Notes: generated by a model from the letters alone, not told the origin. DNA of 64,000 nucleotides from an uncultured Cohaesibacter sp. (GCF_963662805.1 NZ_OY759873.1:92385-156384), one strand, 5' to 3'. Positions 35,988 through 45,516 are shown, counted from the first letter of the stretch. Numbers and translations are program-made.

Positions 35988-36521
35988 ATGTCCAAAAAAG
36001 ATGCCATCATCTGCTGTCGTCATGACAGTCCAATCGGCCCGCTGCTGCTGGGGCGGCGAGGGGATGATCTTGTCTTTCTGTATTTCCCCAAGGATGGGAA
36101 GGTGCGTGCTCTTGCGGACGATTGGAGCCTTGACGAGACCGGGTTCGATGCCGCCCGGCATCAGCTTGATGGGTATTTTGCCGGGGAGCTGCAAACCTTC
36201 AGTCTGAACTATCACCTTGAGGGGACGGCGTTTCAACACTCGGTCTGGCAGGCGCTCGCAGCCATTCCCTTTGGTACCGTGAAGAGCTACGGCGACATCG
36301 CCAAAGAGATTGGCCAGCCGGGCGCGGCGCGGGCCGTCGGGCTTGCCAACAATGCCAATCCCCTGCCGATCATCATTCCCTGTCACAGGGTGATCGGCGC
36401 GGACGGGTCACTGGTTGGGTTCGGGGGTGGGCTTGATCTCAAGATCTGGCTTCTCGACCATGAGGGCATCGATCCGGCTCAGATCAGAACGCCCGGGCAA
36501 TTGGGCTTCGACTTTTCCTGA
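35988..36521 (+). CDS. ogt: methylated-DNA-[protein]-cysteine S-methyltransferase
   Basis: Suicide repair protein that takes methyl groups from O6-methylguanine. 177 residues starting MSKKDAIICCRHDSPIGPLL. The DNA-binding winged helix (AIPFGTVKSYGDIAKEIG, ARAVGLANNANP) is followed by the acceptor Cys in IIPCHRVIGADGSLVGFGGG. No Ada-type N-terminal domain is present. AGAGG lies 7 bases before the ATG at 35988, so the in-frame extension to 35829 is dropped. It converges on the ICMT-like gene, 6 bases away. Confidence 0.94.
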   Translation: MSKKDAIICCRHDSPIGPLLLGRRGDDLVFLYFPKDGKVRALADDWSLDETGFDAARHQLDGYFAGELQTFSLNYHLEGTAFQHSVWQALAAIPFGTVKSYGDIAKEIGQPGAARAVGLANNANPLPIIIPCHRVIGADGSLVGFGGGLDLKIWLLDHEGIDPAQIRTPGQLGFDFS

Positions 36522-36527
36522 TCGGGA

Positions 36528-37022
36528 TCAGAGCCAGCGCCGGACCTTGTTGCAATAGCTCGTGTAGCTCTCATCAAAGGCGTCCGAGAGATAGGCTTCC
36601 TCACGCTGGATAACGAAACGGTCGAGATAGAGGAACATCACCAGCGCAGAGACGAGCAAGGGCAGACTGTCGATGACGATGCCAAAGCCGAGCAGCAGGG
36701 AGACAAAACCCACATACATGGGATTGCGGCTGAAGCGATAGGCTCCATCCATCACGAGCTGGGACACCGGCCTGATCAGAGTGGTGGTGGTTCCAACCAG
36801 TTTGAAATGGAAGAACCCCCACCCCATGAAGGAAAAGCCGCCGAACCCGATGACAACTCCGATGAAGATGCGAAGCGGTTCTGGCAGGAAGCCAAGCGGC
36901 GCGACCCCACGGAACCAGAGCCATTCAAGCACAGCGCCGCCAGCGAGGCACAACGCAAAGACAAGCGGTGGTATGGCGCGCGAAATGCCCGGAGACTGAA
37001 GGCTGGTTTTGCTCTCTGCCAT
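36528..37022 (-). CDS. isoprenylcysteine carboxyl methyltransferase-like membrane protein
   Basis: 164 residues with four membrane segments (about 18-38, 45-70, 100-125 and 130-150). The family motif RFSRNPMYVGFVSLLLGFGI and the C-terminal REEAYLSDAFDESYTSY match the ICMT/PEMT group of integral membrane methyltransferases, which use SAM; the substrate here is unknown. The ATG at 37022 has GAGGA 5 bases upstream. An in-frame GTG at 37034 overlaps the gshB stop, so translation coupling to gshB is likely either way. Confidence 0.82.
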   Translation of the reverse strand: MAESKTSLQSPGISRAIPPLVFALCLAGGAVLEWLWFRGVAPLGFLPEPLRIFIGVVIGFGGFSFMGWGFFHFKLVGTTTTLIRPVSQLVMDGAYRFSRNPMYVGFVSLLLGFGIVIDSLPLLVSALVMFLYLDRFVIQREEAYLSDAFDESYTSYCNKVRRWL

Positions 37023-37030
37023 CACGTTCC

Positions 37031-37990
37031 TCACATGTTGGCGCGTTTTTCCTCAATCGCATCCCAGACCATCGCAGCGATGTCGATGCCGCTCAGTTTC
37101 TGGATCGAGCGGATGCCGGTGGGTGAGGTGACGTTGATTTCGGTGAGATAGCCACCGATCACGTCGATGCCAACAAGGACGAAGCCCTGTTCCTTGAGCG
37201 CCGGTCCAATTCGGGCGCAGATTTCCTGCTCGCGCTCGGTCAGCTCGGTTTTGACCGCCTGACCACCGCGCACCATGTTGGAGCGGAGATCATCAACGGC
37301 AGGAACACGGTTGACCGCACCGGCAGCAACGCCATCGACGAGCATGATGCGCTTGTCACCGTCTTTGACGTCCTTGAGGAATTTCTGGGCCACCCATGGC
37401 TCGCGGAAAATGTCGCCGAAGAGTGCGGTGAGCGATCCGAAATTGTTGTCATCGGGACCAAGACGGAAGACCGCGGCACCGCCATGCCCATAGAGCGGCT
37501 TCATGACGATGTCGCCGTGCTTCTGGCGGAAGGCGCGCAGTTCGGCCTCTGAGCGGGTGATGATGGTTGGCGGCATCAAATCGGGAAATTCGGTAACGAA
37601 GATCTTTTCGGGAGCATTACGCACGCTCGCCGGATCATTGACCACCAGAGTCTTGGGGTGGATCCGCTCAAGCATGTGGGTCGCCGAGATATAGGCCATG
37701 TCGAAGGGCGGATCCTGACGCATGTGGATCACGTCGAAAGTGGACAGGTCCGTGCGCTTGCCCTCACCCAGGGTGAAATGGTTGCCCACCTCATCGCGCA
37801 CCTCGACCGGCTGGACGAAGGCGAAGACCTCACCGTCTTCCATGGCCATGGTGTCGACCGTGTAGTGAAAGAGTTCGTAGCCGCGCTTCTGCGCCTCGAG
37901 CATGAGGGCGAAGGTGGAGTCCCCCGCGATGTTGATGCCTTTGATGTGATCCATCTGGATCGCGACTTTGAAGGGGCGGGACTGCACCAT
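37031..37990 (-). CDS. gshB: glutathione synthetase
   Basis: ATP-grasp enzyme joining gamma-glutamylcysteine and glycine. 319 residues: N-terminal IQMDHIKGINIAGDSTFAL, the RQDPPFDMAYISATHML substrate region, the ATP-binding VMKPLYGHGGAAVFRL, and C-terminal LVGIDVIGGYLTEINVTSPT. GGAG lies 8 bases before the ATG at 37990, so 17 extra in-frame residues upstream are rejected. It follows yraN on the same strand after 118 bases and is followed at once by the ICMT-like gene. Confidence 0.95.
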   Translation of the reverse strand: MVQSRPFKVAIQMDHIKGINIAGDSTFALMLEAQKRGYELFHYTVDTMAMEDGEVFAFVQPVEVRDEVGNHFTLGEGKRTDLSTFDVIHMRQDPPFDMAYISATHMLERIHPKTLVVNDPASVRNAPEKIFVTEFPDLMPPTIITRSEAELRAFRQKHGDIVMKPLYGHGGAAVFRLGPDDNNFGSLTALFGDIFREPWVAQKFLKDVKDGDKRIMLVDGVAAGAVNRVPAVDDLRSNMVRGGQAVKTELTEREQEICARIGPALKEQGFVLVGIDVIGGYLTEINVTSPTGIRSIQKLSGIDIAAMVWDAIEEKRANM

Positions 37991-38108
37991 GACTTGGCTC
38001 CGAAGGGGTGGATGAATGCGGGCGGGGGCGGGCTCAATCAACGCCGCTCTCGGGTTTTTCTTATATGTCCGCTTTGCTCAGTAATTTCAAGCATTGCGGT
38101 CACGAGAG

Positions 38109-38507
38109 TTATTGCAGCTCGAATGCCGCTTCCAGATGCTGCCAGAGCGGAACGGGTCCTTTCCCCTTGGCAAAGGCGATGACATCGAAGCGATAGGTCT
38201 CGATGCCTGCAATCTCGCGATTGGCAAGAAAATGCTGCGCAGCCGCCACGATGCGAGCCTGATTGCGCGGAGTGACGGACAGAAGCGCATGTTCGAGGGT
38301 TTCGCGATATTTGACCTCGACAAAGACCAGCGTGTCGTCTCGCTGGCAGATGAGATCAATCTCGCCGCCTTGGGCCTTGTAACGCTGATCGACGATCTCG
38401 AAACCCTTGACCTTCATGATCCGGCCCGCCCAGCGCTCGGCCTTGAGACCCCGATCATAGCTTCTTGCCCGTTGTCGCTGTTTTGGATCCTTTTTTGGGT
38501 CCGTCAT
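38109..38507 (-). CDS. yraN: UPF0102 family protein YraN, nuclease-like
   Basis: 132 residues with the restriction-endonuclease-like fold of UPF0102: GLKAERWAGRIMKVKGFEIV, then the putative metal site GGEIDLICQRDDTLVFVEVK (Glu, Asp and ExK pattern), then RNQARIVAAAQHFLA. Function is not established; structural similarity suggests a Holliday-junction-type nuclease. It starts 4 bases after the rsmI stop codon, in the common rsmI-yraN-gshB order. Confidence 0.92.
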   Translation of the reverse strand: MTDPKKDPKQRQRARSYDRGLKAERWAGRIMKVKGFEIVDQRYKAQGGEIDLICQRDDTLVFVEVKYRETLEHALLSVTPRNQARIVAAAQHFLANREIAGIETYRFDVIAFAKGKGPVPLWQHLEAAFELQ

Positions 38508-38511
38508 GGGA

Positions 38512-39516
38512 TCACCCGTTCGCACCTTGCTGATCCTTGAGAGACTGATCCTTGAGGGTTTGGGCCAGCTTGTAGATGTCGTTCTTCTTGGCACCGATCT
38601 TTTCGGCTATTTCGGCGGACAATTGCTTGATATGCTTGCCGTCCTGCAAACCGGCGCGGATCATCGCCTCGACATCTTCGGCCTCTGGCTCACGCTTTTC
38701 TGCGGGCCCGAGCAGGATCACCGCTTCGCCTTTGGGGGCTTCGGCGTCCTGATAGTGTGCCGCGAGATCGGCGAGCGGCCCGCGATGGAAGCTTTCGAAT
38801 TTCTTGGTCAGCTCCCGCGCCATCACTGCCGAGCGGTCGCTGCCGAGAATGGTTGCCATGGCTGGCAGCACGTCCTTCAGGCGGCGCGGGCTCTCATAAA
38901 AGACGAGGGTGCCGGGAATATCGACAAGATCCTTGAGCTTGCGGTCCCGCGCACCGGCCTTCTGGGGCAGGAAACCGGCAAAGTGGATTTGATCGGTCGG
39001 CAGACCAGAGCCGACGAGCGCCGAGAGCATGGCCGATGCGCCGGGGATCGGCACGATGTCATGGCCTTCTGCGAGCATGTCCTCGACGAGCTTGTAGCCG
39101 GGATCGGACAAAAGTGGCGTTCCGGCGTCGGAGATGAGCGCCACCGCACGGCCTTCTGCCAAGAGGTGTAAGAGATAGGGGCGCTGCTTGTCCGCATTAT
39201 GCTCGTGGTAGGTGACAAGGCGGGTCCGGATGCCAAAATGGGTCAAGAGCTTGCGAGAGACGCGGGTATCCTCGCAGGCGATAACGTCAACGGCAGCGAG
39301 CGTCTCGAGGGCACGGATGGTGATATCCTTGAGATTGCCGATAGGGGTGGCGACAACATATAGAGCGGTCGGCAGCCGGGGAGCCCTGAACCTGTTGCCG
39401 AGCAGCAGAAAGTCCTGATTGCCCTCGTCGGCGAGGGTGCCATCCCACCGATCACCCTGATCCTCGGGATCAAAGGCCTCGTCCTCATCATGTTCCGTTT
39501 CGGGATTGCTCATCAT
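38512..39516 (-). CDS. rsmI: 16S rRNA (cytidine(1402)-2'-O)-methyltransferase
   Basis: SAM-dependent 2'-O methylation of C1402 at the ribosomal P site. About 334 residues. The tetrapyrrole-methylase fold motifs are all present: YVVATPIGNLKDITIRAL, VIACEDTRVSRKLL, VALISDAGTPLLSDPGYKL, IPGASAMLSAL and FYESPRRL. An acidic N-terminal extension (TEHDEDEAFDPEDQGDRWDG) precedes the core. Adjacent ATGs at 39516 and 39513 are equally possible; the long upstream extension is rejected. It is divergent from the LppC lipoprotein gene, a pairing typical of proteobacteria. Confidence 0.94.
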   Translation of the reverse strand: MMSNPETEHDEDEAFDPEDQGDRWDGTLADEGNQDFLLLGNRFRAPRLPTALYVVATPIGNLKDITIRALETLAAVDVIACEDTRVSRKLLTHFGIRTRLVTYHEHNADKQRPYLLHLLAEGRAVALISDAGTPLLSDPGYKLVEDMLAEGHDIVPIPGASAMLSALVGSGLPTDQIHFAGFLPQKAGARDRKLKDLVDIPGTLVFYESPRRLKDVLPAMATILGSDRSAVMARELTKKFESFHRGPLADLAAHYQDAEAPKGEAVILLGPAEKREPEAEDVEAMIRAGLQDGKHIKQLSAEIAEKIGAKKNDIYKLAQTLKDQSLKDQQGANG

Positions 39517-39879
39517 GCTTTGCCACTTTTCTGCTCTTGGGAGCGATTCGGAACCGAATGTGGTGAGACCACAAATTTCGGTGGAGCAATCGGCCCTTTC
39601 CGGCAATCTTTGTGCAGTTTTGCACGGATACGCGACAAATTCGCCACAGTTCTGTCGAATCGTCGCCCGATGCTGCCCGCCAAATCCAACTCGCTTGTTT
39701 TGGCAGGTTATTTCTGACAAATCAAACGAACATATGTGTGCTGCCTTGCTCCCATTTTCGTCTATCCCTCGGATGCAGGCGCCCCGCCCGGATCGGCTTT
39801 TCTGCCCCCTCATTCCGGACGCAGGGCCGGCGGTACGGCAGACTTCAAACATCCGGTCTGAATCTGGAGGCCAGTTTTG
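39517..39879. other. divergent promoter region of rsmI and the LppC lipoprotein gene
   Basis: 363 bases with no supported gene. It must contain both promoters and the GGAGG of the lipoprotein gene at 39866-39870. Nothing else is recognised. Confidence 0.5.
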
Positions 39880-41157
39880 ATGCGAATTCTTCAGCAGTTC
39901 CCCGACAAACACTCGAATTTCCCCACCATGCTCAAACGGATGGCGGGTGTCGCTGTTGTCGGTGCCTCTGCTTTGTTGGCTGCCTGCCAACCGGTTACGC
40001 TTTCCGGCCCCGGCTATTCAACCAACAACAATTTCAACAATCAGGTCAACATCGCCGAGCCGACCGGTGAAGTGCTCGGCTCCGGCAGTGTCCGCGTTGC
40101 CCTCTTGACGCCGCTGACTGGCGAAGGGGTGTTCGGACAGACCGGCACCGCGATCCGCAATGCTGCCGCCATGGCGCTGCAGGATTACAGCTCCGCCGAT
40201 CTTCAGGTGATCGTCAAGGATGTCGGCACCGGTGGGGCAGCCGCCTCGCAACAGGCCGGTCAAGCTCTGCAGGAAGGGGCGCAGCTGGTGATCGGTCCGC
40301 TCCAGTCCAACGCGGTCAAGCAAGCCGGTCAGGTGCTCAAACCTGCCGGTGTGCCGATGATTGCCTTCACCACTGATACAGGGGCAGCGGCGCGGGGCGT
40401 CTATCTGATCAACTTCACGCCAGAAAACGACGTCGAGCGGATCATGTCCTTTGCGGCATCGCGCAACAAACGCAGCGTCGCCGCCATCCTGCCCCAGACG
40501 CCTTATGGCAATGTGGTTGAAGCAGCGCTTCGGCAATATGCGGCCCATTTCGGCGTTCGGATAACCACCATCGAGCGATACAAATCAGGCAATGCGCCCG
40601 ACCCGTTCGGTCTTCAGGCCGCTGCCGAGCAGATCGGCAAGGTCAAGAACCAGATCGACAGCGTGTTCATTCCGGAAGCTGCCGCTGCCGCACCTGCCAC
40701 GCAGTTGCTGGCCGGACAGGGCATCCGCAGTGGTGACGTGATGTTCCTCGGCTCGAGCCAGTGGGACAATCCATCCCTCTACAGCGAGACGATGCTGCGT
40801 GGCGCTGTCTTCCCCGCTCCGCCGCGCTCGCTGCGCAACCTCGACGGCCGGACCATCGGGTTTGACACCTTTGCCTCCCGTTATGCCAGCCAGTTCGGTC
40901 AGCAGCCGCCACGGGTTGCCTCTCTCGCTTATGACTCGGTGATTCTGGCTGCGGCTCTGGTCGCCCAGTCAGGCGAACGTCGTTTCGCTCACGAAACGCT
41001 TACCGATCCACAAGGCTTCATCGGCTTTGGCGATGGTTTCTTCCGTTTCCGCTCTGATGGCACATCCCAGCGCAGTCTGGCTGTAATGGAAATCTCGCAA
41101 GGCTCGGCACGCATCATCGACGATGCACCAATGTCGGCAGGCGGCCTGCCAAGGTAA
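39880..41157 (+). CDS. LppC/LpoA-type lipoprotein, penicillin-binding protein activator
   Basis: 425 residues. A lipoprotein signal ends in the lipobox GASALLAACQ, so the mature Cys is lipidated, probably in the outer membrane facing the periplasm. The rest is a periplasmic-binding (Leu/Ile/Val-type) fold: SVRVALLTPLTGEGVFGQTG, LVIGPLQSNAVKQAG, RSVAAILPQTPYGNVVE and ASLAYDSVILAAALV. E. coli LpoA uses this fold plus a TPR domain to stimulate PBP1a; the TPR part is absent here, as in other alphaproteobacteria. GGAGG sits 9 bases before the ATG at 39880. Confidence 0.85.
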   Translation: MRILQQFPDKHSNFPTMLKRMAGVAVVGASALLAACQPVTLSGPGYSTNNNFNNQVNIAEPTGEVLGSGSVRVALLTPLTGEGVFGQTGTAIRNAAAMALQDYSSADLQVIVKDVGTGGAAASQQAGQALQEGAQLVIGPLQSNAVKQAGQVLKPAGVPMIAFTTDTGAAARGVYLINFTPENDVERIMSFAASRNKRSVAAILPQTPYGNVVEAALRQYAAHFGVRITTIERYKSGNAPDPFGLQAAAEQIGKVKNQIDSVFIPEAAAAAPATQLLAGQGIRSGDVMFLGSSQWDNPSLYSETMLRGAVFPAPPRSLRNLDGRTIGFDTFASRYASQFGQQPPRVASLAYDSVILAAALVAQSGERRFAHETLTDPQGFIGFGDGFFRFRSDGTSQRSLAVMEISQGSARIIDDAPMSAGGLPR

Positions 41158-41176
41158 GCGCGACGTATAGACATGC

Positions 41177-41204
41177 AAAAGGGAGCCTTCGGGCTCCCTT
41201 TTTT
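41177..41204 (+). terminator. rho-independent terminator after the LppC gene
   Basis: AAAAGGGAGCC (41177-41187), TTCG loop, GGCTCCCTTTT (41192-41202) and more T. It may also serve the converging hemW. Confidence 0.93.
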
Positions 41205-41232
41205 GTTTCAGGCTGTCAATTGATCGAAGGTG

Positions 41233-42423
41233 TCAGCTCGCCAGTTCGGCGACCAGAGCATTGAGCAGCAGGAAGCCCTTGCGGGTGGCGCGGATGCGTC
41301 TTGGCTCGATCCGCTCCAGCAGGCCTTCGGATGCCAGATCATCAATGCGCGCTTCGCTGATGCTGCGGCCCGCCATGGCGGCGTATCGATCCAGATTGAT
41401 GCCTTCCTTCACCCTCAGCCCCATGATCAGGCATTCATCGCCCTGTTCTTCAAGGCTCAGTATGTCCTCATCAATGGCTCCGGTTCCTCGCTCCTCGACA
41501 CGGGTGAGCCAGCTTTCCGGATGGCGCTCGTTGGCGGTGGCAAAGCGTCCGTTCGACAGGGTGAGCCGTCCATGGGCTCCGGCCCCGGCTCCGACATAGT
41601 CGCCATAACGCCAGTAGGTGAGATTGTGGCGGCTCTCATAGCCCGGCCGCGCGTGATTGGAAATCTCATAAGCGGGCATGCCGTGACGCTCAAGCGCCTC
41701 GTGGGTCATCTCATAGAGCGCGACGGAGGTGTCTTCGTCCGGCAGCTCGAACTTGCCATTGCGATAGAGCGCAAAGAAGGGCGTGTCCTGCTCGATGGTC
41801 AGCTGGTAGAGCGAGAGGTGATCGGCGGCGAGTGCCACGGCCTCGTTGAGCTCCTTTGCCCAGAGGTCCGGTGTCTGGTGCGGACGGGCATAGATGAGAT
41901 CGAAGGACATGCGCGGGAAGTGCTTTTGCGCCAGCAGGATCGCGGCCTTTGCTTCCTTGGCACTGTGCAGACGCCCCAGAAACTTCAGCTGATCATCATA
42001 GAGCGACTGCACCCCGAGGGAGACGCGATTGACGCCAGCTGCCGCATAGCCCTTGAAATGGTCGGCCTCAACGGAGGTGGGATTGGCTTCAAGGGTGATT
42101 TCCGCATCGGGCGCGACCTGCCAAAGGTCGGCAATCTCATCGAGCAGGCTGGCGACGATGGCTGGCTGCATCAGGGAAGGCGTGCCGCCACCGAAGAAGA
42201 CGGATGTCACCGGCTGCTCGACGCCTGCTCCCTTGATGCGGGCCGCATAGTGGCGCAACTCCGCGATCATTGCGCGTCCGAATCGATCCTGATCGACCGG
42301 TTTATGCCGGACGTGACTGTTGAAGTCGCAATAGGGGCATTTGGCAAGGCAGAAGGGCCAATGCAGATAGATGCCGAAGCCGGGATTGTCCGGCCCCGGT
42401 GTTCCTGATCGGTCCTTTGTCAT
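41233..42423 (-). CDS. hemW: radical SAM haem chaperone HemW
   Basis: Formerly called oxygen-independent coproporphyrinogen oxidase-like; HemW carries haem to target proteins. The 396 residues have the radical SAM cluster CLAKCPYC (CxxxCxxC) in IYLHWPFC..., the SAM-binding FFGGGTPSLM and a HemN-type C-terminal domain (GLRVKEGINLDRYAAM). A further open stretch upstream to 42528 overlaps rdgB and is rejected; the ATG at 42423 is 20 bases past the rdgB stop. It is the last gene of the leftward rph-rdgB-hemW operon. Confidence 0.93.
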   Translation of the reverse strand: MTKDRSGTPGPDNPGFGIYLHWPFCLAKCPYCDFNSHVRHKPVDQDRFGRAMIAELRHYAARIKGAGVEQPVTSVFFGGGTPSLMQPAIVASLLDEIADLWQVAPDAEITLEANPTSVEADHFKGYAAAGVNRVSLGVQSLYDDQLKFLGRLHSAKEAKAAILLAQKHFPRMSFDLIYARPHQTPDLWAKELNEAVALAADHLSLYQLTIEQDTPFFALYRNGKFELPDEDTSVALYEMTHEALERHGMPAYEISNHARPGYESRHNLTYWRYGDYVGAGAGAHGRLTLSNGRFATANERHPESWLTRVEERGTGAIDEDILSLEEQGDECLIMGLRVKEGINLDRYAAMAGRSISEARIDDLASEGLLERIEPRRIRATRKGFLLLNALVAELAS

Positions 42424-42442
42424 CGATACCCCAACGGGCGCC

Positions 42443-43084
42443 TCATCCTTCAAGGCAGGCATCGGCAAACAGCTTGAAGGCGTGGGAGCGATGGCTGAGG
42501 CCTTCCTTGCCGCCCGGTTTCCAGCCATGCTTCTGATCGGAGGTCATCTCACCAAAGGTGATGTCGTGACCTTCGGGCATGAACATCGGATCATAGCCAA
42601 AGCCCTTGTCGCCGCGCGGTGGCCAGACCACCGTTCCCTGAACTTCGCCACGGAAGAACTGGGTCTCCCCATCGGGCCAAGCAAGGCACAGGACGGCAAT
42701 GAAGCGGCCGGTGCGATCCTTCGGCTCCGTTGCGCCCTTCTGCTGTAGCTTTTCCTCGACATTGCGCATGGCCATGGCAAAATCCCGGTCCGGTCCGGCC
42801 CAGCGGGCCGAATAGATACCCGGATCGCCGTCGAGAGCATCGACGGCAAAGCCCGAATCATCCGCCAGAGCGGGCAGGCCGGTAGCCTTAGCCGAGGCAA
42901 GCGCCTTCAGCTCGGCATTCGCTTCAAAGGTCGTGCCCGTCTCTTCCGGCTCTTCGAGCTCCAACTCAGAGGCGGTTTTGACGCTCAGACCATAGTGGGC
43001 AAGAAGCTCGCGGATTTCGCGGATCTTGCCCTGATTGTGGCTGGCGACAACCAGAGGCGTTTCCGGGGTCAGCTTGTTTGCCAT
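42443..43084 (-). CDS. rdgB: XTP/dITP diphosphatase (RdgB/HAM1)
   Basis: Hydrolyses non-canonical purine triphosphates (ITP, XTP) to keep them out of DNA and RNA. 213 residues with the family signatures VVASHNQGKIREIREL, LADDSGFAVDALDGDPGIYS, FFRGEVQGTV and GFGYDPMFMPEG, ending in the SHRSHAFKLF region. It lies 10 bases after rph and 20 before hemW on the same strand, consistent with one operon. Confidence 0.95.
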   Translation of the reverse strand: MANKLTPETPLVVASHNQGKIREIRELLAHYGLSVKTASELELEEPEETGTTFEANAELKALASAKATGLPALADDSGFAVDALDGDPGIYSARWAGPDRDFAMAMRNVEEKLQQKGATEPKDRTGRFIAVLCLAWPDGETQFFRGEVQGTVVWPPRGDKGFGYDPMFMPEGHDITFGEMTSDQKHGWKPGGKEGLSHRSHAFKLFADACLEG

Positions 43085-43094
43085 CAGTTGTTCC

Positions 43095-43820
43095 CTAGTC
43101 CTGTTTGTCAGAAGAGGTCTGCAGTTCGAGCAATTCGCCGATGCCTTTCTTGGCAAGGCCCATGAGCGCCATCAGCTCCTCTTCGGAGAAGGGTTCGCCC
43201 TCGGCGGTGCCCTGAATCTCGACGATGCCGCCCTTGCCGGTCATGACGAAGTTGGCGTCGGTCTCGGCATCAGAATCTTCGAGATAATCGAGATCGAGAA
43301 CTGGCGTGCCGTTGTAAATGCCGCAGGAAATGGCCGCGACCTGATCCTTCAGCACTTTCTTGTCGGCGTCGATCATGCCGCGGGCGCGCATCCACTCGAT
43401 GCAGTCGTTGAGCGCCACCCAAGCGCCGGTGATGGAGGCCGTGCGAGTGCCGCCATCGGCCTGAATGACGTCGCAGTCAACGGTGATCTGGCGTTCGCCC
43501 AGTGCCTCGAGGTCGACCACGGCGCGCAAGGACCGGCCGATCAGGCGCTGGATTTCCTGCGTGCGGCCCGACTGTTTGCCAGCCTGTGCCTCGCGGCGCA
43601 TGCGATCGCCGGTTGCTCTTGGCAGCATGCCATATTCAGCCGTAACCCAGCCACGGTTCTGGCCGCGCAGCCAGGGCGGGATGCGCTCTTCAAGGCTGGC
43701 GATGCACAAGACATGGGTGTCACCGGATTTGATAAGGCAAGATCCTTCGGCGTGCTTGGAGACATTGCGCGTGATCGATACCTGGCGCTTCTCATCGGGA
43801 TTTCGTTTGGATGGGCGCAT
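43095..43820 (-). CDS. rph: ribonuclease PH
   Basis: Phosphate-dependent 3' exonuclease that trims tRNA precursors. 241 residues starting MRPSKRNPDEKRQVSITRNV, with WVTAEYGMLPRATGDRMRRE, IGRSLRAVVDLEALGERQI, the phosphate/active site DADGG-type QADGGTRTASITGAWVAL, and a C-terminal ELMALMGLAKKGIGELL. Unlike E. coli K-12 Rph it is full length. Longer open sequence upstream to 44546 runs through hrcA and is rejected. It is divergent from hrcA with 270 bases between. Confidence 0.96.
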   Translation of the reverse strand: MRPSKRNPDEKRQVSITRNVSKHAEGSCLIKSGDTHVLCIASLEERIPPWLRGQNRGWVTAEYGMLPRATGDRMRREAQAGKQSGRTQEIQRLIGRSLRAVVDLEALGERQITVDCDVIQADGGTRTASITGAWVALNDCIEWMRARGMIDADKKVLKDQVAAISCGIYNGTPVLDLDYLEDSDAETDANFVMTGKGGIVEIQGTAEGEPFSEEELMALMGLAKKGIGELLELQTSSDKQD

Positions 43821-44090
43821 TTCGGGTTCTCCTTGCCTTCCATTTTTGGCCAACCGGACCATATAGTCTTGTCGGGGTGTTGTTGTCGCCGTCCTGCCGT
43901 CCGGTTGGAAAGGGCAGGAGAGGGATGCATGGCTCCCCATGTCCGGCTGTTTTAGAAACGCTCGGCGTAACAAACAAGGGGTGGCTTGCAGCTTTTGCCA
44001 TTTTTGGGGCATAACAGGTTGATTGTCCGTCAAGCCAGCGCGTTGTGACCTCTTCGCCCTGATTGATTTCGCATCATCGGAACCCGTGAA

Positions 44091-45203
44091 ATGATCGACC
44101 TCGAACGCTTCAACCAGATCCCGCCCCTTGTTGGCATGGATGACCGGTTGAAGGATATTTTTCGCACCATTGTTGAAACCTATCTGGAAACCGGTGATCC
44201 AGTGGGATCGCGGAATATTTCCAGGGCTTTGCCCATTTCGCTGTCGCCTGCATCCGTGCGCAATGTGATGTCGGATCTGGAGCAGCTGGGGCTGATCTAT
44301 TCGCCACACACCAGCGCGGGGCGGCTGCCGACCGAGCTGGGGCTCAGATTCTTCGTCGATGCGATGATGGAATTTGGCGACCTTTCGAATGAGGAACGGC
44401 GGATCATCGAACGGCAGATGTCGTCCTCCCATCAGCCCGAAGCCGGTGTCGAAAACCTTCTGACCAAGGCAAGCCAGATGCTGTCGGGCATGTCGTCGGG
44501 TGCCGGGCTGGTGTTGAGCTCGAAACAGGACAAGCGGCTCAAGCATGTGGAATTCGTTCGGCTGGAAACAACCAAGGCACTCGTTATTCTGGTGGATGAA
44601 GAGGACCGGGTGGAAAACCGGCTCATTGATTTGCCCTCCGGCCTTCCGGCTTCAGCCCTCACAGAGGCAAGTAATTTTCTCAATGCCCACATCAGGGGCA
44701 AGACGCTGTCGGCAGCTCAGGAGGAAATCGAGGCGCATCGCCATGATCTTCAGGTTGAGCTTGATGATCTCAGCGCCAAGCTGGTCGAGGCGGGTCTTGC
44801 GACCTGGGCCGGAGCGGCCAATGATCAGCCCCAGAGCCTGATCGTTCGCGGGCGCTCGAAGCTTCTGGAAAATGTCACAGCGCGCGAGGATCTCGAACGC
44901 ATCCGCCATCTGTTTGACGACCTCGAATCAAAGAAGGATCTGGTTCAGCTGTTGCAGCTCGCCGAGCAGGGCGATGGCGTACGCATCTATATCGGCTCGG
45001 AAAACAAGCTTTTCTCGCTGTCCGGCTCATCGGTGATCGTCTCGCCCTATCGGGACAGTGATCAGAAGATCGTCGGCATTCTTGGAGTCATCGGGCCGAC
45101 GCGGCTCAATTATGCCCGCATCGTGCCGATGGTCGATTATACCGCCCGCGTGCTCAGTAGCATGTTGTCCGACCCGACCGGAACCTCGGGTTCCTCGTCG
45201 TGA
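44091..45203 (+). CDS. hrcA: heat-inducible transcription repressor HrcA
   Basis: Represses chaperone operons by binding the CIRCE element; folding depends on GroEL. 370 residues: N-terminal winged helix (LKDIFRTIVETYLETGDPVG, ASVRNVMSDLEQLGLIYSPH), then GRLPTELGLRFFVDAMMEF and the GAF-like domain with EGLEN-like ENVTAREDLERIRHLFDDLE and C-terminal SVIVSPYRDSDQKIVGILGV. It heads hrcA-grpE. I found no CIRCE copy (TTAGCACTC-N9-GAGTGCTAA) before hrcA or dnaK; in alphaproteobacteria CIRCE typically controls groESL, which is not in this window. Confidence 0.95.
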   Translation: MIDLERFNQIPPLVGMDDRLKDIFRTIVETYLETGDPVGSRNISRALPISLSPASVRNVMSDLEQLGLIYSPHTSAGRLPTELGLRFFVDAMMEFGDLSNEERRIIERQMSSSHQPEAGVENLLTKASQMLSGMSSGAGLVLSSKQDKRLKHVEFVRLETTKALVILVDEEDRVENRLIDLPSGLPASALTEASNFLNAHIRGKTLSAAQEEIEAHRHDLQVELDDLSAKLVEAGLATWAGAANDQPQSLIVRGRSKLLENVTAREDLERIRHLFDDLESKKDLVQLLQLAEQGDGVRIYIGSENKLFSLSGSSVIVSPYRDSDQKIVGILGVIGPTRLNYARIVPMVDYTARVLSSMLSDPTGTSGSSS

Positions 45204-45516
45204 CCGAGCCGGATGTGAGCCTTCATTGAGAAGGGCGGGCTGTAGAAATCGAGGGTTTCTCTCAACTGATCTGCCCGAGGGCCTTGATTTTTTGCTCAGA
45301 ACATCAGATATCCGTTGCAAACTCTAACCATATCTCCAGACACATCGAGATAGACTGGGCATGGATATGGGCTGCTCGACTGCCGGACATCGGTTTTCAG
45401 CGTCGAGCCGGTTCTGCAATCATCCTCGTGAGGCTTGCCGAACCTATTGGAACCATGGCGTCATCTCGCCACCCTGAAGATCCACGTTGGCTGGAAAACG
45501 CACTAGAGGCTAGTAA
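45204..45516. other. hrcA-grpE intergenic region
   Basis: 313 bases between two genes on the same strand. No terminator is clear and no conserved frame is seen. It may hold a grpE promoter. Confidence 0.45.

Noticed and set aside
43821..44090. Search for a CIRCE element before hrcA
   Set aside because: No TTAGCACTC-N9-GAGTGCTAA or near match was seen here, before grpE or before dnaK.
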